This document shows positions 1 through 9,013 of a stretch of DNA of 64,000 nt, in pieces. Positions within the stretch are counted from its first letter, which is position 1; each line of letters begins with the position of its first letter. Origin of the DNA: Paraburkholderia phenazinium (GTDB lineage: Bacteria > Pseudomonadota > Gammaproteobacteria > Burkholderiales > Burkholderiaceae); the NCBI RefSeq assembly GCF_900100735.1, contig NZ_FNCJ01000027.1, positions 1-64,000 of the forward strand. Reading direction: 5' to 3'. The position numbers and the translations under genes are program-made. The notes under the pieces were generated by a model that worked only from the letters and a program-made list of their open reading frames with translations, was not told where the DNA came from and searched no databases.

Positions 1-66
1 TTCGACTTGCATGTGTAAGGCATGCCGCCAGCGTTCAATCTGAGCCAGGATCAAACTCTTCAGTTC
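1..66 (-). rRNA. rrs: 16S ribosomal RNA, 5' end only (partial)
   Basis: Read on the minus strand, these bases are the universal start of bacterial 16S rRNA: GAACTGAAGAGTTTGATCC, then the CTGGCTCAG primer site and the ACACATGCAAGTCGAA block. The mature 5' end is placed at about 66 by alignment from memory with E. coli 16S, where GAAGAG begins near base 6. The rest of the operon lies beyond the left edge. The ATGCCTTACACATGC version of the first helix is usual in Burkholderiales. Confidence 0.97.
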
Positions 67-231
67 AATTCCTGTTACTGTTTTCGGTTGTTTTACCAAC
101 CGGTCGCTCACTCAACGTACTGACGAATGATTAACCTGTCCAGAGACAGGAAAACCTTCCTTTCATTACTGTGTGAGACTTGATACTTTCGCTTGTCGGC
201 AAGCTCCGAAGAACCCACCTCGCGTCGCTAT

Positions 232-270
232 CAAGCGCCCACACTTATCGGCTGTTAATTTTTAAAGATC
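232..270 (-). promoter_or_regulatory. rrn leader antitermination region (boxA and following GTGTGGGC element)
   Basis: On the minus strand, about 190 nt before the 16S 5' end, GATCTTTAAAAATTAACAG resembles rrn boxA (CTTTAA core). It is followed 8 nt later by GTGTGGGCGCTTG, which matches the GTGTGGGC element that follows boxA in the E. coli rrn leader. Order and spacing match a Nus-factor antitermination leader. Assigned by pattern only. Confidence 0.7.
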
Positions 271-359
271 GATTACGCATTCACCACCGAAACCGCACCA
301 ACTTCACCTACCCGGCACCGCTTCGTTTTGCGTCGCTGCATCAGCAGCAGAGAAACGAG

Positions 360-388
360 ATTATGAAGAATCTTTTTCGTTTCGTCAA
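360..388 (-). promoter_or_regulatory. rrn promoter, proximal (P2-like)
   Basis: The minus strand reads TTGACG (383-388), a 17-bp spacer, then CATAAT (360-365), a near-consensus sigma-70 promoter about 290 bp upstream of the 16S 5' end and ahead of boxA. It is probably the second of two tandem rRNA promoters. Confidence 0.75.
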
Positions 389-475
389 CAACATTTTTTC
401 GCTTTCGCTTAAAACCTTGTTGACGCTACGGCCGCTGGTTTCGGCAGCGGCGCTCGTTCGCAAACGAGGAGGCGA

Positions 476-504
476 ATAGTAGGCGAACCGCGGCCGTATG
501 ACAA
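476..504 (-). promoter_or_regulatory. rrn promoter, distal (P1-like)
   Basis: The minus strand reads TTGTCA (499-504), exactly 17 bp, then TACTAT (476-481). This second sigma-70 promoter lies about 115 bp upstream of the proximal one, the usual tandem layout of rRNA operons. No clear Fis or UP element was identified. Confidence 0.65.
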
Positions 505-533
505 GGGTTTGACGGAAATGTTTTTTTGGCGAG

Positions 534-1802
534 TCACTTCCGAGTCGAATTTGCTACCGCATCAAGCGGAATCGCCTCAGCCATTGCGGCATAGCCTGCG
601 TCGCTCGGATGGATATGATCGCCGCTGTCGTACCCGCGCTGCAGGCGCGCGGGCTGAGCCGGATCCCGCAGGGCCGCGTCGAAATCCACCACGGCGTCGA
701 ACGCGCCAGCCATCCTGATCCATTGATTCACTGCCGATCGGATGCTTTCGCGCTGCGGCGGCAACGAAGCCGGGGTGAGCGTCGCACCGAACACGCGCAC
801 GCCATGCCGGTGAGCCTCGGCGATCACCCGCTTGTAGCCTGCGATCAGGTCGGCTGCGCTCACCGTTGTGTGCGGATAATCGCAATCCAGCCCAGCGCGC
901 GGCGGCATCGAAGAGAAATTGATGTCATTGATGCCGATCAGCAGGATCGCTGTCTTCACGCCCGGGCGCTCCAGCACGTCCCGGCCGAAACGCTTCGCGA
1001 GCGCATCGCCATAGCAAGGGGAATCGCTAAGCAAGCGATTGCCACTTATCCCCAGATTGACGACAGCGGTAGAGCGGTCCCCCGAGCGGGCAAGGCGGCG
1101 TGCGAAAGCGTCTGGCCAACGGTGATTCTCGTTCAAGCTCGAGCGCATGCCATCGGTGATCGAGTCGCCAATCGCGGCAATCGCAGCAGCGGACGGAGCC
1201 TCTACCGACAACCCCGTCACCCAGGCGAACTGGGTAAAACGCTGTGCAAATGCGCCGCCCATCGCGTCATCCGCATGATTGCCGGGGAGTGAGACATAGT
1301 TGACCTGATTCGACACGCGGTGCCACGCCACCAAACGCTGGTCTGCCCCCATGTAGGAACTGATCGCATACGGGGCGCCAGCGACAATATCGAACTCAAC
1401 CGCGTCGCTATCCAGTTCGCCGCCGGGCGGCACGATCACCGACACCTTGCCGCCGAACGTCACCTTAGCCCCACCGTTCGCTTGCGCAGCCGCGCCACCC
1501 GCCGAACGTGCAATCCGCAATTCCTGGATCACCAGCGGCGTCTTGCCATATTCATTACTAAGGTGAATCCGGACAGTGCTGCCGGAAAGAGTGGGATAGA
1601 CGATCTGCCGGACCGTGCGTCCAGCTACCTCAGGTGCACGGTAAAGCGGCGGCAGGTTAGCCTGCTGGGGAATGGACTGAAGCGCGGTCGCCCAGGTCGC
1701 AACCCAGTGCGTGGGCGTATCGGCGGCAAGCGCCGCCGGCGTGACGGCAAATTGGGCAAGCAGAGCGGCGCCGCACGCGGCGGCCAGAGTACGGAGGGTC
1801 AT
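534..1802 (-). CDS. Secreted SGNH/GDSL hydrolase (esterase/lipase-like)
   Basis: A 422-residue protein starting at the methionine that opens a signal peptide (MTLRTLAAACGA, ending near AALAA); the longer in-frame extension has no signal-peptide character. An N-terminal beta-rich region of about 180 residues precedes the SGNH domain. That domain shows block I GDSITDG (Ser about 214), the GIND block (Asn/Asp about 292) and the C-terminal DHIHPSD block that supplies the catalytic Asp and His. Such proteins hydrolyse ester bonds of lipids or acylated sugars in the periplasm or outside the cell; the substrate cannot be read from sequence. It stands alone, convergent on the rrn promoter region. Confidence 0.85.
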   Translation of the reverse strand: MTLRTLAAACGAALLAQFAVTPAALAADTPTHWVATWATALQSIPQQANLPPLYRAPEVAGRTVRQIVYPTLSGSTVRIHLSNEYGKTPLVIQELRIARSAGGAAAQANGGAKVTFGGKVSVIVPPGGELDSDAVEFDIVAGAPYAISSYMGADQRLVAWHRVSNQVNYVSLPGNHADDAMGGAFAQRFTQFAWVTGLSVEAPSAAAIAAIGDSITDGMRSSLNENHRWPDAFARRLARSGDRSTAVVNLGISGNRLLSDSPCYGDALAKRFGRDVLERPGVKTAILLIGINDINFSSMPPRAGLDCDYPHTTVSAADLIAGYKRVIAEAHRHGVRVFGATLTPASLPPQRESIRSAVNQWIRMAGAFDAVVDFDAALRDPAQPARLQRGYDSGDHIHPSDAGYAAMAEAIPLDAVANSTRK

Positions 1803-1909
1803 TCGGGGAGTAGGCAAAAGGCAAAGCGCCCATTGTGCCCGATCGATCGGGACCGGTGGCGGGCGTAAGGCGCCCATCGCGACCAACCCCTCCCCCGCCA
1901 GACTACACC

Positions 1910-3532
1910 CTACTGAGCGCTTGCCGCCGTAAGATTCAGCGCCAGGGCTTGCGCCACCTCAATCCCGTCGATCGCGGCAGAATAAATCCCGCCGGCATAG
2001 CCCGCGCCTTCACCGGCCGGGTAAAGGCCCTGCACGTTCATGCTCTGGTAATCGTCTTTGCGGCGGATCCGGATCGGCGACGAGGTGCGCGTCTCCACCC
2101 CCGTCAACACCGCGTCATCCATCGCGAAACCCGCGATCTTGCGGTCGAGTTGCGGAAGCGCCTCGCGAATCGCTTCGATCACATAGTCGGGCAGCGCCGC
2201 ACTGAGATCGGTGGGATGCACGCCCGGTTTATACGAGGGCACGACCGAACCGAGCGAGGTGGACGGCCGGCCGGCGATGAAGTCGCCCACCCGCTGCCCC
2301 GGCGCGCAGTAATTGCTGCCGCCCAGTTCGAACGCGCGCTCTTCCCATTTGCGCTGGAAGGCGATGCCGGCAAGCGGCCCGCCGGGGTAATCCTCCGGCG
2401 TGATCCCGACCACGATGCCCGCATTGGCGTTGCGCTCGGCGCGCGAGTACTGGCTCATGCCATTGGTCACCACGCGGCCCGGCTCGGAGGTCGCCGCCAC
2501 CACGGTTCCGCCTGGGCACATGCAGAAGCTATAAACCGCCCGCCCGTTGCTACAGTGATGCACCACCTTATAGTCGGCGGCGCCCAGTTGCTTATGCCCT
2601 GCGAACTTGCCAAAGCGGCTGCGATCGATCAGGCCTTGCGGGTGTTCGATGCGAAAGCCGAGCGAAAACGGCTTCGCTTCTATATAGACACCGCGCTTGT
2701 GCAGCATTTCGAAGGTATCGCGCGCGCTGTGGCCGACCGCCAGCACCACGTGCTCGCACGGCAGCGTCTCGCCAGTGGACAACTGGAGCGCACGCACCTT
2801 GCCGTTCTCGATCTCGATGTCCTCGACGCGCGTCTCGAAGCGCACTTCGCCGCCAAGCTCGTGAATGGTGGCACGCATCTTCTCCACCATGCTCACCAGG
2901 CGGAACGTGCCGATATGCGGCCGGCTCAGGTAAAGAATGTCTTCCGGCGCGCCCGCCTTGACAAACTCGTCAAGCACCTTGCGGCCATAGTGATGCGGAT
3001 CCTTGATCTGGCTGTACAGCTTGCCGTCGGAGAATGTTCCGGCCCCGCCTTCGCCGAACTGTACGTTGGATTCGGGATTGAGCACCGACTTACGCCACAG
3101 GCCGAAGGTGTCCTTGGTGCGCTCGCGCACGGCCTTGCCGCGTTCCAGAATAATGGGGCGGAAACCCATCTGCGCGAGGATCAGCCCCGCGAACAAGCCA
3201 CATGGGCCCATGCCGATCACAACCGGGCGCGGTCCTGTCGGGTGCTTGGGCGCCTTGGCGACAAAGCGATACTCCATGTCCGGCGTCACGCTGCAGTGCG
3301 GCACGCTGCCGAGGCGCTTCGAAACCGTCGCTTCGTCCTTCACCTCGACATCGACGATATAGGTCAGCTTGATATCGGCGCGCTTGCGCGCATCGTGCGC
3401 GCGGCGGAACACGGTGTAACGGACGAGCCCGTCAGCCGCCACCCCGAGCTCGGCGAGGCGCGCGAGAACCGCGGCATCGAGAGCGCTTTCAGGGTGATCG
3501 AGCGGGAGTTTGATTTCGCTTAAACGTAACAT
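1910..3532 (-). CDS. FAD-dependent dehydrogenase, COG2509-like
   Basis: A 540-residue protein with an N-terminal region of about 100 residues, a Rossmann dinucleotide site GMGPCGLFAG near residue 105, and the downstream FGEGGAGTFSDGKL and C-terminal PAGEGAGYAGG segments that mark the COG2509-type NAD(P)/FAD-utilising dehydrogenases. The start at MLRLSEIKL is preferred over an upstream extension because family members begin with a short beta strand of this kind. The family is widespread, cytosolic and without a settled substrate. The neighbouring genes do not indicate a pathway. A long antisense frame over the same bases is a high-GC shadow. Confidence 0.8.
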   Translation of the reverse strand: MLRLSEIKLPLDHPESALDAAVLARLAELGVAADGLVRYTVFRRAHDARKRADIKLTYIVDVEVKDEATVSKRLGSVPHCSVTPDMEYRFVAKAPKHPTGPRPVVIGMGPCGLFAGLILAQMGFRPIILERGKAVRERTKDTFGLWRKSVLNPESNVQFGEGGAGTFSDGKLYSQIKDPHHYGRKVLDEFVKAGAPEDILYLSRPHIGTFRLVSMVEKMRATIHELGGEVRFETRVEDIEIENGKVRALQLSTGETLPCEHVVLAVGHSARDTFEMLHKRGVYIEAKPFSLGFRIEHPQGLIDRSRFGKFAGHKQLGAADYKVVHHCSNGRAVYSFCMCPGGTVVAATSEPGRVVTNGMSQYSRAERNANAGIVVGITPEDYPGGPLAGIAFQRKWEERAFELGGSNYCAPGQRVGDFIAGRPSTSLGSVVPSYKPGVHPTDLSAALPDYVIEAIREALPQLDRKIAGFAMDDAVLTGVETRTSSPIRIRRKDDYQSMNVQGLYPAGEGAGYAGGIYSAAIDGIEVAQALALNLTAASAQ

Positions 3533-3675
3533 GGAGACCGGGGATGCAGGAGGCGCAAAATCGCAGCCAATCCGCGATTTTATAGGTTCTGCCGCGGGCC
3601 AGGGCAGCAACGTCTGAGATTGGCAGCCTTGCAGCCGCCATTTCGCGGCCAGACAACACTATCAGGCAGCCCTTT

Positions 3676-3981
3676 TCAGGGGCGCGGCGCAATCACGTAG
3701 CCCTTGCGCTCCAGGTCGCGGCGATACCACTGGTTCGCTTTCATGCCGCAGTAAACCGCGAACGCGATACTAAGCACCAGGCTGATCACATCGGCCGTCA
3801 TCCCGGCGAAGCCAATCAGACCAATCGCCAGATCCGCCGACAGCATGAACAGCGCAACCAGCCACATTCGCTTCATCAGCGCCCAGATAAAGCCCAGCAG
3901 AAAAGCAGCCCAACTGAAACCGGTGCTCACCTCGACCGTTTCTCCTCGCGCCGGATGCTGCAAATAGATCCGCTCCGTCAT
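3676..3981 (-). CDS. DUF2628-type small membrane protein
   Basis: A 101-residue protein. After a short polar N-terminus with a PARGETVEV motif it has two hydrophobic stretches (about residues 24-48 and 52-78), the first with the FSWAAFLLGFIWALMKRMW signature of DUF2628 proteins, and ends in a basic tail (WYRRDLERKGY). Function unknown; likely an inner-membrane protein. It sits alone between the FAD enzyme and the paa operon. Confidence 0.7.
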   Translation of the reverse strand: MTERIYLQHPARGETVEVSTGFSWAAFLLGFIWALMKRMWLVALFMLSADLAIGLIGFAGMTADVISLVLSIAFAVYCGMKANQWYRRDLERKGYVIAPRP

Positions 3982-4088
3982 TTCTCTCCGCCCTCGCGTC
4001 TAAGTCAACCCGGCGCGCGCCGCGCCGACCTCCACCGTACCCTATTTGCGCCGTCCGAACCTACCTTAAGCCACTCTCAAAAAAATCA

Positions 4089-4116
4089 TTAACCGACCGG
4101 TCGGTTGGTTTATACT
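4089..4116 (+). promoter_or_regulatory. paaA promoter overlapped by PaaR-type palindromic operator
   Basis: A perfect 16-bp palindrome, AACCGACCGGTCGGTT (4091-4106), lies between a weak -35 (TTAACC, 4089-4094) and a good -10 (TATACT, 4111-4116) spaced by 16 bp, so a repressor bound here would block RNA polymerase. Its form suits a TetR-family dimer. The obvious candidate is the PaaR-type regulator at 9014-9619, normally released by phenylacetyl-CoA. Sequence and spacing are seen; the pairing with the regulator is inferred. Confidence 0.8.
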
Positions 4117-4152
4117 GCCGAACACAGACAACTTCGGACGAGAGCGTTCGCC

Positions 4153-5151
4153 ATGTACACGCAATCCCTCGACATTCCCGGCAACGTTGCGCCACTGGAC
4201 GCGGCCGGCGGCTCGCCTGAGCAGGCGCGTTTCGACGCAGTCATGGACGCAGACGGCAAAATCGAGCCGCAGGACTGGATGCCCGACGCCTACCGCAAGA
4301 CGCTGGTGCGGCAGATCTCGCAGCACGCGCACTCGGAAATCGTCGGCATGCTGCCCGAAGGCAACTGGATCACCCGCGCCCCAAGCCTGAAGCGCAAGGC
4401 CATTCTGCTGGCCAAGGTCCAGGATGAAGCGGGCCACGGCCTCTATCTATATAGCGCAGCAGAAACGCTCGCGGTGTCGCGCGATCAACTGATCGACGCC
4501 CTGCACGCCGGCAAAGCCAAATATTCGAGCATTTTCAATTATCCGACGCCCACGTGGGCGGATGTCGGCGTGATCGGCTGGCTGGTCGACGGCGCCGCGA
4601 TCATGAACCAGATCCCGCTGTGCCGCTGCACCTATGGCCCGTACGCCCGGGCAATGATCCGCATCTGCAAGGAAGAGTCGTTCCACCAGCGCCAGGGTTT
4701 CGACGCGCTGCTGTCGATGATGAACGGCACCGAAGCGCAGCGCGAGATGGTCCAGCAGGCGGTGAACCGCTGGTGGTGGCCGGTGTTGATGATGTTCGGC
4801 CCGAGCGACAAGGATTCGATCCACAGCAATCAGTCGTCAAAATGGGGCATCAAGCGCATCTCCAACGATGACCTGCGCCAGAAGTTCGTCGACGCTACGG
4901 TCGACCAGGCCAAGCTCCTCGGCGTGACGCTGCCGGATGCGGACCTGAAATGGAACGAAGCGCGCGGTCACTACGACTACGGCGACATCGACTGGGAAGA
5001 GTTCTGGCGCGTCGTCAACGGCGACGGCCCGTGCAACCGCGAGCGTCTTGCCACCCGGGTGAAGGCGCATAACGACGGCGCCTGGGTACGCGAGGCCGCG
5101 CTCGCCCACGCGGAAAAGCAGCGCCAGCGCGCACAACAGCACGCCGCGTAA
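4153..5151 (+). CDS. paaA: 1,2-phenylacetyl-CoA epoxidase subunit A (catalytic diiron)
   Basis: A 332-residue ferritin-like diiron oxygenase subunit. It epoxidises the ring of phenylacetyl-CoA together with PaaB, PaaC and PaaE. Metal-ligand helices are visible: HSEIVGMLPEGNW, KVQDEAGHGLYLY with the E-x-x-H pair, and KEESFHQRQG with a second E-x-x-H pair. The ATG at 4153 gives the length usual for PaaA; a longer in-frame extension overlaps the promoter and operator and is rejected. It is first in paaABCDE, driven by the operator-overlapped promoter just upstream. Confidence 0.97.
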   Translation: MYTQSLDIPGNVAPLDAAGGSPEQARFDAVMDADGKIEPQDWMPDAYRKTLVRQISQHAHSEIVGMLPEGNWITRAPSLKRKAILLAKVQDEAGHGLYLYSAAETLAVSRDQLIDALHAGKAKYSSIFNYPTPTWADVGVIGWLVDGAAIMNQIPLCRCTYGPYARAMIRICKEESFHQRQGFDALLSMMNGTEAQREMVQQAVNRWWWPVLMMFGPSDKDSIHSNQSSKWGIKRISNDDLRQKFVDATVDQAKLLGVTLPDADLKWNEARGHYDYGDIDWEEFWRVVNGDGPCNRERLATRVKAHNDGAWVREAALAHAEKQRQRAQQHAA

Positions 5152-5262
5152 GCCCGGCGACGATCAGCTCAATGCGGGCAGTACCCGGTAGCAGTTGGCA
5201 AAAGCCGGCCCCACTGGGCAACCGCAGAGAAACAAGCAGCGAAGGATTCAGGAGATTCGAGA

Positions 5263-5559
5263 ATGGACAAGCCGATGAACAAAGAATGGCCGATCTGGGA
5301 AGTATTCGTGCGCAGCAAGCAGGGGCTCGACCATAAGCACTGCGGCAGCCTGCACGCGGCCGACGCGCCGATGGCCCTGCGCATGGCGCGCGACGTGTAC
5401 ACGCGCCGCCAGGAAGGCGTGAGCATCTGGGTGGTGCCGTCCTCGGCGATCACCGCGTCCGACCCGCAGGACAAGGCGGAGCTGTTTGAACCGGCCGGCG
5501 ACAAGATTTACCGCCATCCGACGTTCTACACGCTCCCCGACGAAGTCAACCACATGTAA
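5263..5559 (+). CDS. paaB: 1,2-phenylacetyl-CoA epoxidase subunit B
   Basis: A 98-residue protein matching PaaB throughout (WPIWEVFVRSKQGLDHKHCG near the N-terminus, then the HAADAPMALRMARDVYTRR segment). PaaB is the small structural bridge of the epoxidase complex. A good ribosome-binding site (CAGGAG) sits 8 nt before the ATG. It lies 111 bp after paaA, the widest gap in the operon, and is followed within 8 bp by paaC. Confidence 0.96.
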   Translation: MDKPMNKEWPIWEVFVRSKQGLDHKHCGSLHAADAPMALRMARDVYTRRQEGVSIWVVPSSAITASDPQDKAELFEPAGDKIYRHPTFYTLPDEVNHM

Positions 5560-5566
5560 GCGCGTC

Positions 5567-6370
5567 ATGGACATCACGCCCCAACACCTTTCCTACGTGC
5601 TGCGCCTCGCGGACACCGCCCTGATCCTCGGTCAGCGCAATGCCGAGTGGTGCGGTCACGGCCCGATCCTCGAAGAGGACATCGCGCTCGCCAACATGAG
5701 CCTCGACCTGATCGGCCAGGCGCGCCTCCTGTACACGCACGCCGCGACGCTCGAGCACGCGCTCACCGGCGCCAGCAAGAGCGAGGACGACTACGCATAC
5801 TTTCGCACCGAGCGCGAGTTCGCCAACTACACGCTCGCGGAACTGCCGCATTACGGACCGTTAGCGGGCACTGCCCATGCCGATAAGGACTACGCGGTCA
5901 CGATCGTGCGCAATTTCCTGTATTCGACGCTGATGGCACATCTGTGGACAGCGCTCAGCGCCTCGACCGACGCGCAACTCGCAGCAATTGCCGCGAAGTC
6001 GATCAAGGAGACGCGCTACCACGTGCATCACGCCGGCGAATGGCTAATCCGCCTTGGCGACGGCACGGAAGAATCGCATCGCCGCGCGCAAGACGCGCTC
6101 GACTATCTGATGCCGTACACGCGCGAGTTCTTCAGCGTCGACGCGGTTGAAGAAGCCATTGCAGCAGCCGGCATCGGCCCGCTGACGGCCGATCTGCAGG
6201 CCGCCTGGGAGGAAGACGTGCGCGCCGCGCTAAGCGAAGCCACGCTCACCCCGCCCGAACCGGTGAAGCACATCACGACCGGCAAGCATGGCGAGCACTC
6301 CGAACACATGGGCTACGTGCTGGCTGAGATGCAGAGCCTCGCGCGGCAACATCCCGGCGCAAGCTGGTAA
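5567..6370 (+). CDS. paaC: 1,2-phenylacetyl-CoA epoxidase subunit C
   Basis: A 267-residue ferritin-like subunit that pairs with PaaA and lacks its own catalytic role in characterised systems. Recognisable segments include LADTALILGQRNAEWCGHGP at the start and KETRYHVHHAGEWLIRLGDG in the middle. The ATG at 5567, 8 bp after the paaB stop, gives the normal family length; the in-frame extension inside paaB is rejected. Coupled expression with paaB and paaD is likely from the tight spacing. Confidence 0.96.
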   Translation: MDITPQHLSYVLRLADTALILGQRNAEWCGHGPILEEDIALANMSLDLIGQARLLYTHAATLEHALTGASKSEDDYAYFRTEREFANYTLAELPHYGPLAGTAHADKDYAVTIVRNFLYSTLMAHLWTALSASTDAQLAAIAAKSIKETRYHVHHAGEWLIRLGDGTEESHRRAQDALDYLMPYTREFFSVDAVEEAIAAAGIGPLTADLQAAWEEDVRAALSEATLTPPEPVKHITTGKHGEHSEHMGYVLAEMQSLARQHPGASW

Positions 6371-6390
6371 GCCCCGCACGGAGCAAGACG

Positions 6391-6933
6391 ATGACCTCGA
6401 CCGCAAACCTCGCCGACACGCTGGACCCTGTGCTGGAGCGCGCATGGACTGTGCTCGAAACGGTGCCCGACCCGGAGATTCCGGTGGTGTCGATTCGCGA
6501 ACTCGGCATTCTGCGCGACGTGCGCCGTGCTGCTGACGGCGTGCTCGAGGTCGTCATCACGCCGACCTACTCCGGCTGCCCGGCCATGTCGCAAATCGCC
6601 GAAGACGTGGCCCACGCGCTGGAAGTCGCCAAGCTCACGCCGTACCGTGTCGCCACCGTGCTCGCGCCCGCCTGGACCACCGACTGGATGACCGCCGAGG
6701 CGCGCGACAAGCTGCGCGCCTACGGCATCGCCCCGCCAACCGGCAATTGCGCGAGCGAGGCGCCCGGCGAGAAAGTGATCCGCTTCGTCCCCAAGGCGCT
6801 GCCCGCGCCAACCTGTCCGCGCTGCGGCTCCGCTCACACGGAACGTCTCGCGCAGTTCGGCTCGACCGCCTGCAAGGCGCTGTACCGCTGCATCGATTGC
6901 CGCGAACCCTTCGACTATTTCAAACCATACTGA
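6391..6933 (+). CDS. paaD: Phenylacetate degradation protein PaaD (MIP18-like plus zinc ribbon)
   Basis: A 180-residue protein with an N-terminal MIP18/DUF59 domain (VPDPEIPVVSIRELGILRDV; TYSGCPAM) and a C-terminal zinc ribbon (CPRCGS, then CIDCREPFDYFKPY). PaaD is required for an active epoxidase in characterised strains and is thought to act in iron-sulphur or metal centre maturation. It starts 20 bp after paaC and ends one base before paaE, so translational coupling is likely. Confidence 0.95.
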   Translation: MTSTANLADTLDPVLERAWTVLETVPDPEIPVVSIRELGILRDVRRAADGVLEVVITPTYSGCPAMSQIAEDVAHALEVAKLTPYRVATVLAPAWTTDWMTAEARDKLRAYGIAPPTGNCASEAPGEKVIRFVPKALPAPTCPRCGSAHTERLAQFGSTACKALYRCIDCREPFDYFKPY

Positions 6934-6934
6934 T

Positions 6935-8023
6935 ATGGCCACCCCGCAATTTCATCCCCTGCGTATCCGCGAAGTCCGGCCCGAGACCGCCGACGCGGTC
7001 TCGGTCGCCTTCGAAGTGCCTGTCGAACTGCGCGAGCTTTATCGCTTCACGCAAGGCCAGTTCGTCACGCTGAAGACGCACATCGACGGCGAGGAGACGC
7101 GACGTTCGTACTCGATCTGCGTCGGCGTCACCGATTACGACCGCGACGGCGAACTGCGCATCGGCATCAAGCGCGTGCGGGGCGGCCGCTTTTCGAACTT
7201 CGCCTTCGACACCCTGCAACCCGGTCATACGATCGACGTGATGACGCCCGATGGCCGTTTTTTCACGCACCTGAACGCGGAACAGGGCCAGCAATACCTT
7301 GCCTTTTCCGGCGGCTCGGGCATCACGCCGGTGCTCGCGATCATCAAGACCACGCTCGAAGTCGAGCCGCGCAGCACGTTTACGCTGGTCTACGGCAACC
7401 GTAGCGTCGACCAGATCATGTTCGCCGAAGAACTGGAAGACCTGAAGAACCGCTTCATGAACCGGTTCGTTCTGTACCACGTGCTCTCGGACGATCTGCA
7501 GGATGTGGAGTTGTTCAACGGCGTGCTGGATCAGCAAAAGTGCGCGGACTTCATCGAGAACCTGGTGCCGGCCGAGGCTATCGACGAAGCCTTCATCTGC
7601 GGTCCCGCACCAATGATGGACGCCGCCGAGGCCGCGCTAAAGGCGGCGGGCCTCACGCAGGACAAGATTCACGTCGAACGCTTCGGCTCACCGTTGCCGC
7701 AGGCCGGGGTTCCGCCGGTCGAGATCACAGAAAATACCCCGGCGGCGGACCTCGAGATCGTGCTCGACGGCAAGAAGCGCAAGCTGCGCCTGCCCTACCA
7801 GGGCGTGAGCGTGCTCGATGTCGGCCTGAAGGCCGGGCTCGCGCTGCCGTACGCGTGCAAGGGCGGCGTGTGCTGCACCTGCCGTGCCAAAGTGCTCGAG
7901 GGCGAAGTGCGGATGGAGAAGAACTACACGCTGGAAGAGCACGAAATCCGCGACGGTTTCGTTCTGACCTGCCAGTGCCATCCGGTCAGCGACCGGGTAG
8001 TGGTCAGCTACGACGAACGCTAG
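6935..8023 (+). CDS. paaE: 1,2-phenylacetyl-CoA epoxidase reductase subunit E
   Basis: A 362-residue NADPH-dependent reductase that feeds electrons to PaaA. It has an FAD-binding ferredoxin-reductase module (RRSYSICVGV flavin motif near residue 53; GGSGITPVLAI NAD-binding loop near 125) and a C-terminal plant-type 2Fe-2S domain with CKGGVCCTCRAKV and a distal Cys in LTCQCHP. The architecture and length are those of PaaE. It is the last structural gene of the operon. Confidence 0.96.
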   Translation: MATPQFHPLRIREVRPETADAVSVAFEVPVELRELYRFTQGQFVTLKTHIDGEETRRSYSICVGVTDYDRDGELRIGIKRVRGGRFSNFAFDTLQPGHTIDVMTPDGRFFTHLNAEQGQQYLAFSGGSGITPVLAIIKTTLEVEPRSTFTLVYGNRSVDQIMFAEELEDLKNRFMNRFVLYHVLSDDLQDVELFNGVLDQQKCADFIENLVPAEAIDEAFICGPAPMMDAAEAALKAAGLTQDKIHVERFGSPLPQAGVPPVEITENTPAADLEIVLDGKKRKLRLPYQGVSVLDVGLKAGLALPYACKGGVCCTCRAKVLEGEVRMEKNYTLEEHEIRDGFVLTCQCHPVSDRVVVSYDER

Positions 8024-8171
8024 CCGCCTACGCGCAATCATCTTCGAAGATGCGCACCTGAGCGCTTTCAGCTCACCCGCGATCCGCTTACACTAGGGGC
8101 CGCTCGCGATCGGGATCCGGTTCCGGTCGTCGGGCGGCCCTTTTTGTGATTGATTTGCCTGCGAACTGCTG

Positions 8172-8999
8172 ATGAGCACGATCCACCTGACTAACGGCGA
8201 TGTCGCCGCCGACTCCCTGCGAACCGCCCTGCAAAGCGCCGGACGTGACGAGCGCGTGCAAGCGCTGCGCGACGACCTTGCAGTCGGCCCGCTGCGCGGC
8301 GTCGACGATACGCCCGAGGTGCGCGCCGAGTTCTGGCAACGCGTGATGGACGGCGCCCAACGCGAAGGCGCCCCCCGCAATTTCCTGCGCGAATTCGGTG
8401 AAGAAGCGGCGGCGCTGGAGCAGATTGCAGCCGACACCACCCAGGTTGTCCTGTGGCACGGTGAAAGCGCGTCCGACCAGTTGACGCTGCGCCGGGCCTG
8501 CTACCACCTGCGCAACAGCCCGCAGCGCCTGAACGAAGTCCGCCTGTCGATCCGCGACCTCACCGATCCCGGCGCCTTTGCTCACAGCCGGGCAGACCAG
8601 GCCACCTCCGTCGGCATGTTCGCGCCCGAAGTCCTGCAAGCGCGGCTGCCGGACGTCGCGCCCATCTCGGTGCTACGCATCAGCCGGCTCGCGCTCGAAT
8701 GGCAGGAAGTCAAACAGGCAAACGGCGAAACCCGCCGCTGGCGTGACAACACCTTCACGAGCGGCGCTTTCGGCGATCTGGATGCGCTGATCCTCGAACA
8801 GGCGGGCGACGCCTGGCAGCCCGCCTCCCGCATCGGCGCTCAGCTGATGAGCACCGAACTCGGCTTCCTGGTCAGCGACAGCATCGTGCTCTGGCGTTTC
8901 CGCGAACTCGCCGCGAGTGGACGCGTAAGCCTGCGCGGCGACGCCTCCGGATGGCGCGCGCTGGAACTGCGCGCAGCCCTTTCCACCTGCCCTAGCTAA
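8172..8999 (+). CDS. DUF1835 domain protein
   Basis: A 275-residue protein whose start (IHLTNGDVAADSLRTAL) and DLAVGPLRG motif are typical of DUF1835. The C-terminal half, with a winged-helix look (LGFLVSDSIVLWRFREL), resembles the DUF3658-type partner domain. Function is unknown. It lies 148 bp after paaE and only 14 bp before the TetR gene, so it probably shares a transcript with that regulator. Genes of this type are commonly seen beside paa clusters in Burkholderia; that is recollection, not checked here. Confidence 0.75.
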   Translation: MSTIHLTNGDVAADSLRTALQSAGRDERVQALRDDLAVGPLRGVDDTPEVRAEFWQRVMDGAQREGAPRNFLREFGEEAAALEQIAADTTQVVLWHGESASDQLTLRRACYHLRNSPQRLNEVRLSIRDLTDPGAFAHSRADQATSVGMFAPEVLQARLPDVAPISVLRISRLALEWQEVKQANGETRRWRDNTFTSGAFGDLDALILEQAGDAWQPASRIGAQLMSTELGFLVSDSIVLWRFRELAASGRVSLRGDASGWRALELRAALSTCPS

Positions 9000-9013
9000 A
9001 CCTCCGAAACAAC

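Noticed and set aside
1835..3523. 562-codon open frame on the + strand opposite the FAD oxidoreductase
   Set aside because: The minus-strand frame has a clear Rossmann fold and family motifs; the + strand product is His/Arg/Ala-rich, typical of antisense frames in high-GC genes.
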